Assembly: GCA_025890175.1 (NCBI GenBank)
Contig: JANPYM010000005.1
Location: 2,897,041 to 2,961,040, forward strand
Length of the DNA: 64,000 nt
Direction: 5' to 3'
Source: Ciborinia camelliae
Lineage: Eukaryota; Ascomycota; Leotiomycetes; Helotiales; Sclerotiniaceae
Shown here: in pieces, positions 25,401 through 36,883 of the stretch
Layout: each line of letters opens with the position of its first letter
Position numbering within the stretch: the first letter of the stretch is position 1
The notes under the pieces: generated by a model
Database searches by the model: none
Told to the model about the DNA's origin: nothing
Seen by the model: the letters and a program-made list of their open reading frames with translations, nothing else
Translations under genes and position numbers: made by a program

Positions 25401-25762
25401 CATCAATAATAAAACAATAAGTGCAAATCAGATCCTCCTCTTATTATTGATCACTACCACCACGCGTGATTCCAACAGCCTTAGTTTTAGCTCCATGCTT
25501 TAGGTAGCAACCCTGACAGCTCCTGACATGTACGGTGGAACTGAAGTAATTAAAATGGTAGTATTAGAAAACTATGAAGTTGGAAGAAAGAAACGGAAGC
25601 TTGCTTTTTACGATATATTAAAGCTAATGGTAATGCATAGTTATATGACCATAGGTTACAAACCTCGAAGAGTCCTCTCGCCCCATGACACTCACCCCCA
25701 ATTTTGAATCAACCCCTGATGATTCCGATGATATCCTTGAAAAAATGAAAATAAGGTAGAAG

Positions 25763-26151
25763 TGGTCCACCCCGTTCATCAATCCGGCCCATTAGCTAAT
25801 CGGATCGCCCGATTAACCAATGGGAACCCCTTACCCGAACGGGACGCCCGATTAACTAATGGGCTCTATATATTTAAAAATTCATTATTTTCTTATTCAA
25901 TAAAATCAATACTATCTCTCAATCACTATCATACACTCTTTTTCAATTACTATTCCTCGTTTTTTACCCCTTACTCCCTATCCTTCACTCCTTACCCCTC
26001 GCTCCCTCGTTTTTTATCTCCTTGCCCCCTCGATTTTTATATACGTAAAGCCCATTAACTAATCGGGCGTCCCGTTCGGGTAAAGGGTTCCCATTAGCCA
26101 ATGGGGTGGTCCCATTAATCAATGGGCCGGATTGATGAACGCGGTGGACCA
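25763..26151. mobile_element. 389-bp MITE with ~100-bp terminal inverted repeats
   Basis: The ends TGGTCCACC...GGTGGACCA begin long inverted repeats (about 25763-25864 and 26050-26151; roughly 85-90% identical by eye). They are flanked by the direct repeat GAAG (25759-25762 and 26152-26155). Each arm is built from short near-palindromes such as CCCGATTAACCAATGGG. The middle is C/T-rich and has no transposase. The structure is a foldback or MITE; the superfamily is unclear from a 4-bp TSD. Confidence 0.85.
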
Positions 26152-26239
26152 GAAGAACATCGAAAAATAAAACTTACTCGCACTTTGTTTCTCTTTAAGG
26201 TGATTCGTAGGTATATTTTAGGATTGTTGTATATAGAAT

Positions 26240-26428
26240 TGTTGGAATCACCATGGGCGATGGAGAACAAATGTACTATAGTATGCAGTGTATTTGGCTC
26301 GAAGCTCTAAAAACTATGCTACAGATCAACTATATACACCCGCTAGCGCAAGCTAGCGCCGCTGCGCAGCGCACCGTCGCCGTGCACTGCATGCGCTTGC
26401 ATGCCGTAGGCACGTGATTTATCCAACA
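26240..26428 (-). mobile_element. Solo LTR, GC-rich family
   Basis: A 189-bp element, inverted relative to 10381-10588. On the minus strand it starts TGTTGGATAAATCACGTGCC and ends GGTGATTCCAACA. Both copies share the GC-rich start and the segment with TATAGTATGCAGTGTATTTGG (this strand). The flanks AGAAT and CTTAG do not form a target-site duplication, so this copy may be rearranged or old. Confidence 0.85.
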
Positions 26429-27447
26429 CTTAGATATCAGGCATCTCTCCTCGCTAGGCTGTACAACCTAACTCACGCCTATAAAGGGCGAAGGTGTGAG
26501 GCTCCTCAAGCAATACATTATATTTCACCCTCGATGCGTTAGCATCGTGACAGTCATACTAACAAAAGTTGAATTCTATTTCAGATTACATAACTCACAT
26601 AAAAATAATTTCTAATGGAAATTCAAATACAAAAAAACGATTTCAATAGCATACAAAATCTAGCCACCGTTAAATGGCCTTTGCAGAACATTTTGTTTTG
26701 CCAAGGCTCTGAAACATTATATATCTTACAAACTCTCTTCATGTAATTTAGATTATCATCTAACCAACATCAGATTATTATATCTACTTCCATTTAGCTT
26801 AAAAGTAATAAAATCCACCATCGGATGATAGAGCAAAGCTAATAACCTAAGAAATATCGTAAAGTTACAGACAATCAACTCGATTATTCAACAATTTTAA
26901 AACAACATCCAAAAGCACCCATTGCTCTTTCAAAAAGCCCTAATACCATCCCAATAACCCTAGTATAGCACAACTACTTCGAATAAGCGAAAAAGGCCTA
27001 AAAGACCATCAGACGATAGTAACCAGACCATAACTCCAAAAGTACCATTCAAGAACTGACAACTAAATATGTTGAGAACATTCATTAGATGTATCAGTAC
27101 ATCCGATATCATTATGATGTATAGCCACACTGCTAAACCTCGGTTCATCTCGGAATCATATGCACAAGTGAATGAAAAAATCATCCACCTGTGTCCATTT
27201 AAGAGTCCTCTCGTCACCCACCCTTTCTTCTTTCTTACACTTTATTCCGACACGCGTCGGAAACCGGTTTTGTTTGTCTTCTGCCTCTTCTTGCCTTCTT
27301 TTCACCCTACAGAGACATCAATTTCTTTGTATTTCGTCGCCTTTTATCGTTTTCAAAGCCTGTTTGTCCTGTTTTTTGGCCTTTCTCTTGCCTTTGCTGC
27401 CTTTATTCCTGCCCTTTCTGCCTCAATTCCGTCCATTTGAGGTCAAA
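26429..27447. other. Intergenic and CT-rich leader
   Basis: No gene seen from 26429 to about 27170. The last 250 bp are a long pyrimidine-rich tract on the plus strand, typical of a fungal promoter or 5' leader for the gene starting at 27448. An in-frame ATG at 27172 would translate this leader into 92 hydrophobic and Ser/Leu-rich residues, which I reject. Confidence 0.6.
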
Positions 27448-29280
27448 ATGCCACCAAAGACAGAGATAAAGGTACCCAGGAAAGTCATCCCACAAAAACA
27501 CTATCCAAAAGGCCCGCCAACGTTCCAGAGCGATGCCCGTCGGGCCAGTGCCCCCAGTGGGTGCTGGCCCAAATTCTACTTAACCAGCAATCCGTACTTA
27601 CAATGGGAAGCAGAGTTTGGGTTGGAGGTGCCACAGCCCGAAGACGAGAGGGAGTATCCCCTCTACCCTCACCATAGGGATCCTTCGGTTTCTTTGCGAT
27701 ATTGTAGTAGGGAGAGGATGTGGAAGCCACGCGGTGAGTTTCCTAGACGCCGTGGGGAGGGGGGTGGCTGTGTCAACAGCTGCACAAAGTGTCGCTTGCA
27801 CGCCCAAATGCAGCGTCTTAAGGCAAAGGCACTCAAGGAAGCGCGGGAGAGCAAGGGGGAGATGGGTGCTGCGGTCCAGACCGAGGTCAAGGGCCAATTG
27901 GCCAATAATAAAGAGCTACTAAAGCTCGAGAGAGAAGCTGCACGATTGAGGAAAGAACTCTCTAAGTACCAGCAAACAGAGGAAGTTGCCCAGCAGGTAC
28001 AACAGTCAACAAGAGAAAGACTAGATGATGTTTTGCAGCAGATCTCCCGTCTTCAAGCCGAAGAAGACGACGACGAAGAAGAAGAAGAAGAAGAAGAAGG
28101 AGAAGACGAAGAAGAAGAAGGAGAAGACGAAGAAGAAAAACTCGAGGTTGAGCACAACAATGTAATGGTTCTTCCCAGTATCGAGAACTACTACCGCCGA
28201 TCGAGTAGTGGAGCACCTCGAAGAAGCCAACGTCTCGCTGATATCAACATGGGTGTGGCTACTATGAACGACCCCGATGGGGATTCAATCATGAGTGACG
28301 ACTTTATCCCTCGCGACATCACTCCTGCTGCTGCTAGTGTCGGCAATGCCTATCTTCCTCGTCCAGCCGACGCTTATCAGGGCGATCATTACTTGACTGG
28401 TACTCTTACTCCTCGTCCTGTTTATGGTACGAATACTCATGCTACCAATGGATTCCTCTCGCATAATAACGATGTATCTCCTCCCACTTCTCAAACCTCA
28501 CAAGCATCATACCACGCCGCCGGTGCCGAAATCGCAGAACACCACGCGGAACAACCCCCCTACCAACCCTTCACATCGCGCGCCGATCAAGCCATGCACG
28601 ATGAATACACGTCACAGAATCCGTATCGCGTTCAGAGCCAACATCGCAGTCAGAATCACAGCCAAAACTACGCATATCCTCTCGTATATCAACCACAATA
28701 TGGAAATTTGGCTCATGTTCCTGATATTCCAGCTGCACATTTCGCTGCACATCCAGCCACTTATCGTGGCCCCGGTTTTGGTGCTGAATATCAATACCAA
28801 TATGGATACCAACACCAATACCAATACCCATATGGATACCAAGACCAATACCAATACCCACATGGATACCGACATGAATCTGAGATTCCCCGTCCGACCG
28901 TATCTCCCATTACACCGCGTCCATCAGTACATCCATCTACATCAGCATCTGTTACTATTTCGAGAGATCCCAGCGCGGATACAAGTACAGGTATTGCATT
29001 TGACAGCGATGCCGATGCAACGATTGATGATCCTCTGTTTCTAGGACATGCTGTTCCATCTGGTCAGGAAGAAATACACCCACAAAGCATATCTTCGATC
29101 ACACCCACCCGCACTCTACGGGGTTTTGCGGTTCCAGCTCATACTACTTATATGGATGGGTTGAATATGAATGGGAATATGGTTGGGATGAATGGGAATG
29201 GAGGAGGAAGAGAAACATCGAGGGATTCTGAGGCGACGGAGGATTATCCGGAGTTTTTGAGGAGGTTGTTGAAGAATTGA
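27448..29280 (+). CDS. Hypothetical protein, coiled coil, acidic and QY repeats
   Basis: This single-exon gene encodes 610 aa; I do not recognise the family. The basic N-terminus (MPPKTEIKVPRK) is followed by an ordered-looking region (about 40-120) with YLQWEAEFGLEVPQPEDE and a cysteine cluster CVNSCTKC (C108, C112, C115). A charged predicted coiled coil spans about 120-205. A long run of Glu/Asp encoded by GAA/GAC repeats (about 205-230) follows, then a Ser/Thr/Pro-rich tail with near-repeats of G-Y-Q-x-Q-Y-Q-Y-P (about 448-475). The start at 27448 has A at -3 and follows the pyrimidine leader. The C-terminus EDYPEFLRRLLKN looks like a genuine end. The layout suggests a nuclear or scaffold protein with a disordered tail, but that is inference. 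Exact repeats make length variation between strains likely. Confidence 0.75.
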   Translation: MPPKTEIKVPRKVIPQKHYPKGPPTFQSDARRASAPSGCWPKFYLTSNPYLQWEAEFGLEVPQPEDEREYPLYPHHRDPSVSLRYCSRERMWKPRGEFPRRRGEGGGCVNSCTKCRLHAQMQRLKAKALKEARESKGEMGAAVQTEVKGQLANNKELLKLEREAARLRKELSKYQQTEEVAQQVQQSTRERLDDVLQQISRLQAEEDDDEEEEEEEEGEDEEEEGEDEEEKLEVEHNNVMVLPSIENYYRRSSSGAPRRSQRLADINMGVATMNDPDGDSIMSDDFIPRDITPAAASVGNAYLPRPADAYQGDHYLTGTLTPRPVYGTNTHATNGFLSHNNDVSPPTSQTSQASYHAAGAEIAEHHAEQPPYQPFTSRADQAMHDEYTSQNPYRVQSQHRSQNHSQNYAYPLVYQPQYGNLAHVPDIPAAHFAAHPATYRGPGFGAEYQYQYGYQHQYQYPYGYQDQYQYPHGYRHESEIPRPTVSPITPRPSVHPSTSASVTISRDPSADTSTGIAFDSDADATIDDPLFLGHAVPSGQEEIHPQSISSITPTRTLRGFAVPAHTTYMDGLNMNGNMVGMNGNGGGRETSRDSEATEDYPEFLRRLLKN

Positions 29281-30263
29281 TTTAAATGGGGGGGTGGGTG
29301 TGGTGTGAGGCTGGATTCAAGGCTTTTGTCTCGACTCTTTCATCTTTTCACGCATGATAAGATGCATTACAATACCGTATCTACGATACAATCCTCACAA
29401 TCATGATGGATGGATTCGATAAATTACTTCTTCTCACACACCTCCTCGCACACTCTTCCTGGCTCTCCCTGTCACGCACTAATACACTCACTCTTTCTGG
29501 CTTTCACTCTCTCAAGTTTTTTTTTCCTTTGTCTTCCTCTTGTTCTTTTGTTTTCTTCTTTTAATGTTTGTATGAGATAGATACCCAGATACTTTGTTTC
29601 CACAGATACCTTTGTTTCCTTGTTACTTTTTGTGATATTTCTTCCTGTTCTGCAGGTGTTCACTTAATGGCATGGATGGATTTTAAAGGTGATTTGCATG
29701 GTGGATTTGATGATGGAGTTGATGGATGGATGGATTTGAAAAATGGTTATGGTTATGACTCTGATACAATCAGAATCAGAGCTCATATAGACTGGACATG
29801 TGGAGGATGGATGAAGGATGGATGGATGGATGGATGGATGGATGATACGATGGATGGATAAAGAAATACCCTAGAATAGTTGTTTTTCCTTTAGTTTTAA
29901 TTGATTTTGAGTTTTTATGGTTTTAATTGATACATATCTGTTTTTGACCTTTTAGTACTTGCATGCAGTTGATTGCCTGTTATGAAATCTGACTTAACTC
30001 AGGTTAGCTACAACCGAAAACTGAAAACTGGAATGTTAGGTAAGGGATTTGTATGGATGGATGTATTGCTTGTATGGATTTGTATGTATGTATGTATTGT
30101 ATGTATATGTGTATGTATGTATTCGTAGACCATGCATACTAAGTATACATTCCCAAGCCCATCCCATACCCATTCAAACTAGATACCTATCTGCAAATTC
30201 CATTTTGTCATTCATTCATTCATTCATATATCATAATTATCAAACCTCCTGCCTTCCCTTCCA
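29281..30263. other. Intergenic with simple repeats
   Basis: No gene seen. It contains (GGAT)n around 29800-29860, (GTAT)n around 30050-30125 and (CATT)n around 30215. It separates the tail ends of two convergent genes, the coiled-coil protein and the P450. Confidence 0.6.
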
Positions 30264-32762
30264 CTACCCATACAAAACCCTAACTCCACCCCTTCCCTCC
30301 TCCGGAAACGGCAAAAACAAATCCCTCACAACATCCACATCCCTATGATCCGTATCAACCAACTGTTGATCTTCATATCTTCTGATTACCGTTGCGAGGG
30401 TAAGGAGTATTTCCGCACGAGCGAGATTAATGCCCGCACAATTGCGGGATCCTTTGCTGAAGGAGACGAGGTATTTTTCGAGGGAGGCGTCGAGGACTTT
30501 TTTGGTGGGGGAGGCGGACGAGGGGGAAGGGGAAGAGATGAGCCAGCGGTAGGGATTGAATGTTAGGGGGTCGGGAAAGATTTTCGGATCTTGGTGTACG
30601 TGGATTGAGGTCATGGAGACGGGTGTCTAGTTGGGGAGGGGGGCGTGTTAGTTTTTGGTTTTGTAAGGGGAGAGGGAAAGGGAGGGGAAAGATATAATAG
30701 GATAAAGTTAAGATAAGAAGGAAGGATACTTACACCAGCAGGAATTTCCCAGTCTTTATACATCATAACCTCATAAGGAGAAATGCGAGGAAGACGACTA
30801 GAGATACCATATGAAAGTCTAATTTTTGATTAGCATAGAAAAGAATAATCACAAAAAAGAAAGCCAGGAAAAGATATCTCAAATACATACCTCAACCCCT
30901 CATTAATAACCGCATTCAAGAAAGGAAGACCTTCTAGATTTTTCAAACAGGCTCTTGCGTATCTATCAGGCATGGCTTGTTTCAATTCATCTCTCAAGGT
31001 TTTAAGAAGATGTGGATTATCGAGGAGATGATAATGTGTTATCTATGTAGATTTGAATGTTAATTATTTTCCTCCCGAAAAGAATTCAACAAGGTGATTT
31101 GAGGCGGTGGAAATGAGGGAGGGGATGAGAAGGGGTGATCTTACTGTGAGCATATTCGATACAGTATCTGAACCGGCACCAATAATAACAAAAGCCTCTT
31201 CAAAAAGACGTTCAAATTGCTTTTCCGAAGGAGGTATTTCATCCGATTGAAGGATAGCATGCACGATAGTTTCTTGAAGACCATTGCCCTTATCCGGATC
31301 AAATTTATAGTTACCTTCCATAATATTCTTGGTATCGACCTCGATGGCCTGTGAATGTGTGTTAGATTAATATTCCCTTCAACCTTTGGCATGGCATGGA
31401 GAATAAAATGATTTTAACTCACCTTGCGAAAGTCCACAAGCAATAAGAAGCCAGGATTGGTGAGCTTTAAAAACCATCGAGGAAGTGCTAGGGAGAGAGG
31501 TAGAATGAAGGGGAAGTGGCATAGTATATGGCCTATCTTGACGGTTTGGGCAATGGTATCAAGCCAGACAGGTGAAAAGTCGGGGGAATCAAGATGGTTC
31601 CAGGAGCGATTGAGTGCATACTATTTGGTAAGAAGGTTAGTTGATGGAAATGTTTGGTTTCAACATAGTGGTGAGAAGACCTATCCTATGGGGATAAATG
31701 TGTGGATGGTAGTAGGAAGTAAGCAACAAGAACTTGTAACAAACCAAAGTAATAACATCAGTAATAAAACACTGATAAACAAGCCTCATATTCAATTTCT
31801 CACCCTTATCTCGAAACTCCTCAATCCTACCACATAACTTATCAAGCATCTCAAGCAAGGTAGGTTCCAATTTCGCAACAGTTGCCTTGGAAAGATACTT
31901 GTTGAGTGCAGATCTACGTTCCCGATGAAGCTTGTGATCGATACTTCCAAATCCCGAGAGTGGAAGTTGAAATCGGTCTAGGAAGGGCTTATACTTGTGG
32001 CGAATTTTGTGTTGGGAGTAGAGTTCTTCGTAAAAGGTGGGATCATAGACATGAAGTTCGTGCGGAGAGATGCGGATGATTGGGCCTGGGGTGGATTAGC
32101 AAGGGCTTTTGCGAAGATGGCATTGAGATGGAGTTTTATTCTGGCGATTCTGAAGATAGAAAAGAATTCTGATAAGAAATGGAAGAGAAAATGGCAACAA
32201 GGAGAGATCAATAAAGGAAAACCAAGAATTCCATAAGACCAAGCAGAGAAAAGACAATATCTTCAAGATCCGATTCTCATCATCTTTCAAGAGGCAAAAG
32301 ATAGCATAGCAGCAAACAAACTCCCAAACACATACCATAAATCTTATGCAACTCTCTAAGTTTAAAGGTATACATTCCTTTAAGCCAAACATCATAGTAG
32401 AATTCATACCTAAAAATCCACACGTTTGTTAGCCCATCTCATTTCATCTGATCATGAATCTCCCTCGCGTATCCTCTCTCACATCCTCCTCTTTCTCATT
32501 GTTTCCCACCTCATCCAATCTCAATAATCTCCAGTATTGGAAAGGAAGGGAAAGAAAAGGAAAGGTAGATATCAAAGGGTAGGTATCATAGTAACAACAA
32601 TAAAATAACATACCAATGACTTGCAGCCGCTAACTTAGGACCCGGAAACTTAGCCAGGGGAGAAAAGTAAAGGCGATAGACCAGCAAAGCAATCTCATAA
32701 ACCAGAAATGTGGAAAAGAGGATCGCAATTGCATGATCCATCAAAGGTGCTAAAACTCCCAT
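30264..32762 (-). CDS. Cytochrome P450, trichodiene-oxygenase-like
   Basis: The model has eight exons: 32762-32614, 32409-32336, 32085-31745, 31620-31423, 31348-31145, 31042-30891, 30818-30734 and 30626-30264. All introns are GT-AG, phases agree, and the product is 521 aa. P450s are ER-anchored haem mono-oxygenases. Seen: an N-terminal membrane anchor, then the hinge FPGPKLAA; the I-helix oxygen-binding motif AGSDT (about 312-316); the K-helix E-x-x-R as EGLR (370-373); FNPYRW; and the haem loop FSKGSRNCAG with the axial Cys at about 464. Blocks such as ELHKIYGPIIRISPHELH and TDVIT-YALNRSW resemble fungal P450s annotated as trichodiene oxygenase-like. That name reflects similarity only: no trichodiene synthase is here, so the substrate is unknown. 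The in-frame ATG at 33077 would add 105 low-complexity residues before the anchor, so I prefer 32762. All key residues are intact and the gene looks functional. Confidence 0.92.
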
Positions 32763-35700
32763 GATGTGATGATACAAGGTGATGGTGTTCTTTGTATTTG
32801 TATTGTTTGTATAGGTGGTATCTATGGGAAATATTGTGAAAGATGGTGGTAAAGTATCTAAATCCGAATGAGAAGATGAAGAAGAAGTAGTCAGAGTTTC
32901 AGAATCCTTTGCAGTTGTAAAATCTAAATGTCTGGGGTTAATATAGCTAGGATAGCCACCAAGGAAAGTCGAAGTGGAGATTGAAGTCGAGATTGAAGTG
33001 GCTAAAATTGAATATGGATAGGGTATTGGCATTGGCAAAGCCAAAGGCATTGGCAAAGCCATGGTCATTAGATCCATGATTAGAAGTTAAGTCGAGGATT
33101 AACCGGTAATGTTGTTATATTATTCACTTTCCACCTTCTACTTCCAACCTTCCAACCTTCCAACCTTCCACCAACCACACCGTCCCGTCCTGTCACCTTC
33201 TAGTTATTCCAATCACCGAGGTCCCAGTGCCGTATGGGTATGGGTAGGTAAATAAATGAACTACATTTGATTTGCCCATAGAAAATAAAACAAATTCAAC
33301 TTTGGGTTTTCTTTGGTAAACCAGATAACCAAATGTATACAATCAAATGAGATTTGTTCTCTGTCTCCGGCTATGTGAGTGTGTAGCCCGGCCGAACTCC
33401 CGAGGTCATCGATGTTATCCAATGTAAAAGTTGAGTGAGGACTCAGGAGAAAGATAATTCAATTTAATATGGTAGAGTAGAGTAGAGGAGAATAGCTAAT
33501 GACCGAATAGAAGTGAATATAATGTAAAACAATCGAAATTCAATCAATAGCATTCATGAAACCGTACATATACATAAACGATTCAACGGAGATATATAAC
33601 CTTATATACCAATCAATACGATTACCTACCGAGACCGAGACTCGATCACTCACCCATACGGACCATACATACGTACCCCGAAAATCAAACCTCGCCTCGC
33701 CTCACATAACCTAGGTAATCAAATAGGTTAATTCACTCGATTTGGTAGGATGGGAATGAGAATGAGCCACCATAGCACCATTACCATAGCTACCTGGTAT
33801 CCATTGTCATTGTGTTTGTGATTGTGTTACCAATGCCAATACCAATACCATCCATCAATCCACTGCCTTCTCTATCGGGCCATCAGCTACAGCGACGATT
33901 GAAACAAAACCCATTTGTTTGCTGATGGGGAGGCAGCATGTACTGGTCCTCATCCAGTCCAGTCCAGTAACATCAATCGTGCATCAATTGGAGAACCATT
34001 CCTAAAACCATGAATTTGTAAAACCCTCCAAAAGATTTCTTCCCTTTCATTCCTTCTAATACCTTCTCTCCCTTTCATCCTTTCCTCCTTTCAAAAAGTC
34101 CCGAACAAAAGTTGTATCTACATCTACATCTGCATCTACGTTCCATTCTCACCAGAATCGGCAATGCAACGCAACGCAACGCAACGCAATGGAGGTTTAA
34201 GCTAGCCTAGCCTAGGTATTAGCTTTCAATGTGGGTTAGCCTTCAATATTAGCTCGATGTAACCTTACCTTAACCTTAACCTTAACCATACCCTATTCTG
34301 CAAGTGCAAGTGTACAAGGCACGATAACGCACCTATGTCCAAACTAGGTAGGCAAGTTACATTGAAGTCACGAAACTCACTTGACATTTTCGACCCGTGA
34401 TGCTACTTGAGCTTCACTTGTATTTGTCCCACAAATTGTTACACAAGGTTTCACGGGAGGTTTCATATCATATGTTGGGCTAGCTACATTAGGAGGGGAG
34501 ATGATGGATTCGGTGGATGATTGGGTGGATGGACCAAAGAATCAATGATCGTGCGCTGTGCTGATGCTGATGGAACGGTGTGTAAGATGATGTAAATGAT
34601 GTAAATGGAATGAAATGAAGGAAGAAGGGGAAGAAGACCCCAAGGAAGATTCTAAAATACCCAATCTACCTAGGTATCTACAGACGGATTTCTTAGGTCT
34701 TCTTTGTTTCCTATTTCTATGGATAGTATAGTATCATTGGAATTGATTGATTGGTTGGAGTACGGAGAGGGGAGGAGCTGGTGGTTCTACGGTACTTCAC
34801 TTCATCTCCTCCTTATATCTCATCTCAACATATCTAGGCGCTGAATAGGTGTCAATATCTCTCACCTCAAAAAAAAGAAACTCATTGTCATCGGGTGTCA
34901 ATACAACATCTTACGTTTTAGAATTCCACTTATATTATTCCATCCCATCATATCCATCGTACCAATCTGATCATCAAATTCAGCCGACTGACTGACTTCC
35001 CGACCTTCCTCCATTCCTCCCTCCCGACCAATCCGAAATCATCCACTTCCAAAATCATAATCGATATAAAAACAAACATCCACCTACCTACAAAGCCGGG
35101 CAATGCCAAGAATGCCAGGTATGCGATGCGATGTATGGGATGTCAATCAAATCCATTATTGTTCTACAACATCAATATAAACATCAATATCCCGTCACAT
35201 CGGAGCACATCGGACCGGACTCCAATTCCGCGTAGTACAATGAATCTCGATGCGATACGATGCGATGTGTTTAGACATCCGATATACATACATATCTAGG
35301 CAGGTAACAAAGTACTCCCTTTCTTCGTTCATTAATCTCGAAATCACTAATTATCTTGTATAAGAATTGAATTAGATTGAATTCAAGTTGAAGATATTTT
35401 AGGTATCTATATCCTTTTCAAAATTCACGACGGTGAGTAGTAGGTAGTGAGTATTGACTTGAAGAGCCAGAGTTGACTTAAAAAGCTAGATAGGTACTGA
35501 TACCTTTCTCCGGATAACTGTCTAATAACTACTTAATAACCAACCAATTAATATGTCAGTACCTACCGATATATGAAAAGAATACTTACCATTATCAATA
35601 AAGTAGGTGATCTTACTGTAAAAGTTAATTCATTTACCTACCTACCTACCTTCCTAGACTCGGATATCCCTCCTTCTCCCCTTCTCCCTCTCCTCCCCTC

Positions 35701-36883
35701 TTCTCCCCTCTCTTCCCTTCTTCCCAACCCCTCTCCCCCCCCCAAACACTAAAACCCAATCCATCTCCCCATCTCCCAAAAACTTCCCAATTTGCCAATT
35801 TTCCTTTACCATCTCTTCCCCCTCCCCTCCCTTCCCCTCCTTTTTACCCCCTCTCACCCCCCTAAACCATCCAGCCCCCCTCCAAAACCAATCATTAAAA
35901 TCGAAATCAAACCATCCCATTAATTTGCAATTAATAACCAATATATAGCAAACACAGCCAACATAAGATAACATAAGCTAAAATCAACACCAGACAAGAC
36001 AAGACAAGATGATCAAATGAAATTTTCCAACGTCCTCTTCTTTTCCCTAATTTTCCCTTCAGATTCCTTCCCTTCAGATTCCTTCCCTTCAGATTCCTTC
36101 CCTTCAGATTCCTTCCCTTCAGATTCCTCCCCTTCAGATTCCTCCCCTTCAGATTCCTCCCCTTCAGATTCCTCCCCTTCAGATTCCTCCCCTTCAGATT
36201 CCTTCCCATCTCATCCCCCTCTCACCCATCTGATCCCTTCATCTCCCCTTTAAAACCACCCACCCCCCTTTCCCCATTTACTCTTTTCCTCTCCCCATCC
36301 CCCTCTTTCCCCCCAACCCTCTTTCAAAACCATTATTCTTCAAAGCGTAGATAGGTAGGTAATCTTCATTCTTCATTCTCCATACTCCATTCTTCATGAA
36401 TATCTTATATATATATATGTGTGTGTGTGTGTAAATATAAGCAAAATCAAAACCAAAATCAAAACCGGTTTAAACTTTGTTCATCCATCCATTCATCTAT
36501 CCATTCATTCATTCATTCATATGATACATACATACATACCTATGATACATATATATACCTATATGATACATACATACAGTGTAGTGTAGTATAGACCTCA
36601 TGACATCTCATAGCCATAAACATAACCAAATCCAAATCCAAAATCCCAACAGTAGATAATAAATATAATAAATATAATATGTCATTTCATATCAGTTCAT
36701 ATCTTCAACTTTCCATTTCATTCCATTCCATTCCTTCCCTTTCCTTTCCTTTCCATTGCATTCATCACCCTTTCTTTCCCTTTTACTTTTGACTTTTATA
36801 CATCTGCTCTCTCTGCCCTAAGCCCCCACCCATCCCATCCCAACCAAACCCATCCATCCCAATCCACCCCAATCCCAATCCAC
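32763..36883. other. 4.1-kb intergenic region with minisatellite
   Basis: I see no supportable gene. It includes the P450 promoter, TACCTAGGTA palindromes near 34207 and 34670, (CAACG)n near 34165, a CT-rich tract at 35650-35900 and an 11-unit, 15-bp minisatellite at about 36055-36212. It ends with (CATA)n and (CATT)n tracts near 36490-36540, just past the 3' end of the regulator gene. Confidence 0.6.
36055..36212. repeat. 15-bp minisatellite, about 11 units
   Basis: The unit is CCCTTCAGATTCCTT, with a T/C variant at one position that divides the array into blocks. Because 15 is divisible by three, all frames stay open: plus strand P-S-D-S-F/S, minus strand N-L-K-G-R. The plus frame starts with a signal-peptide-like MKFSNVLFFSLIF at 36017 and would encode 78 aa, but nothing else supports a gene. 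Confidence 0.9.

Noticed and set aside
27172..27447. Upstream in-frame ATG for the coiled-coil protein
   Set aside because: It would translate a pyrimidine-rich leader into a Ser/Leu/Phe-rich stretch. The ATG at 27448 has a better context and begins a normal basic N-terminus.
28424..29044. 206-codon frame inside the coiled-coil protein gene
   Set aside because: It is the shifted reading of the Gln/Tyr repeat region. The main frame is longer, starts and ends sensibly and explains the repeat.
32763..33077. Longer N-terminus for the P450
   Set aside because: The added 105 residues are simple Met/Pro/Ser/Thr sequence before a perfect membrane anchor that starts at 32762. P450s normally begin at the anchor.
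36055..36212. CRISPR-like array at the 15-bp minisatellite
   Set aside because: The units are head-to-tail with no spacers, and the DNA is eukaryotic.
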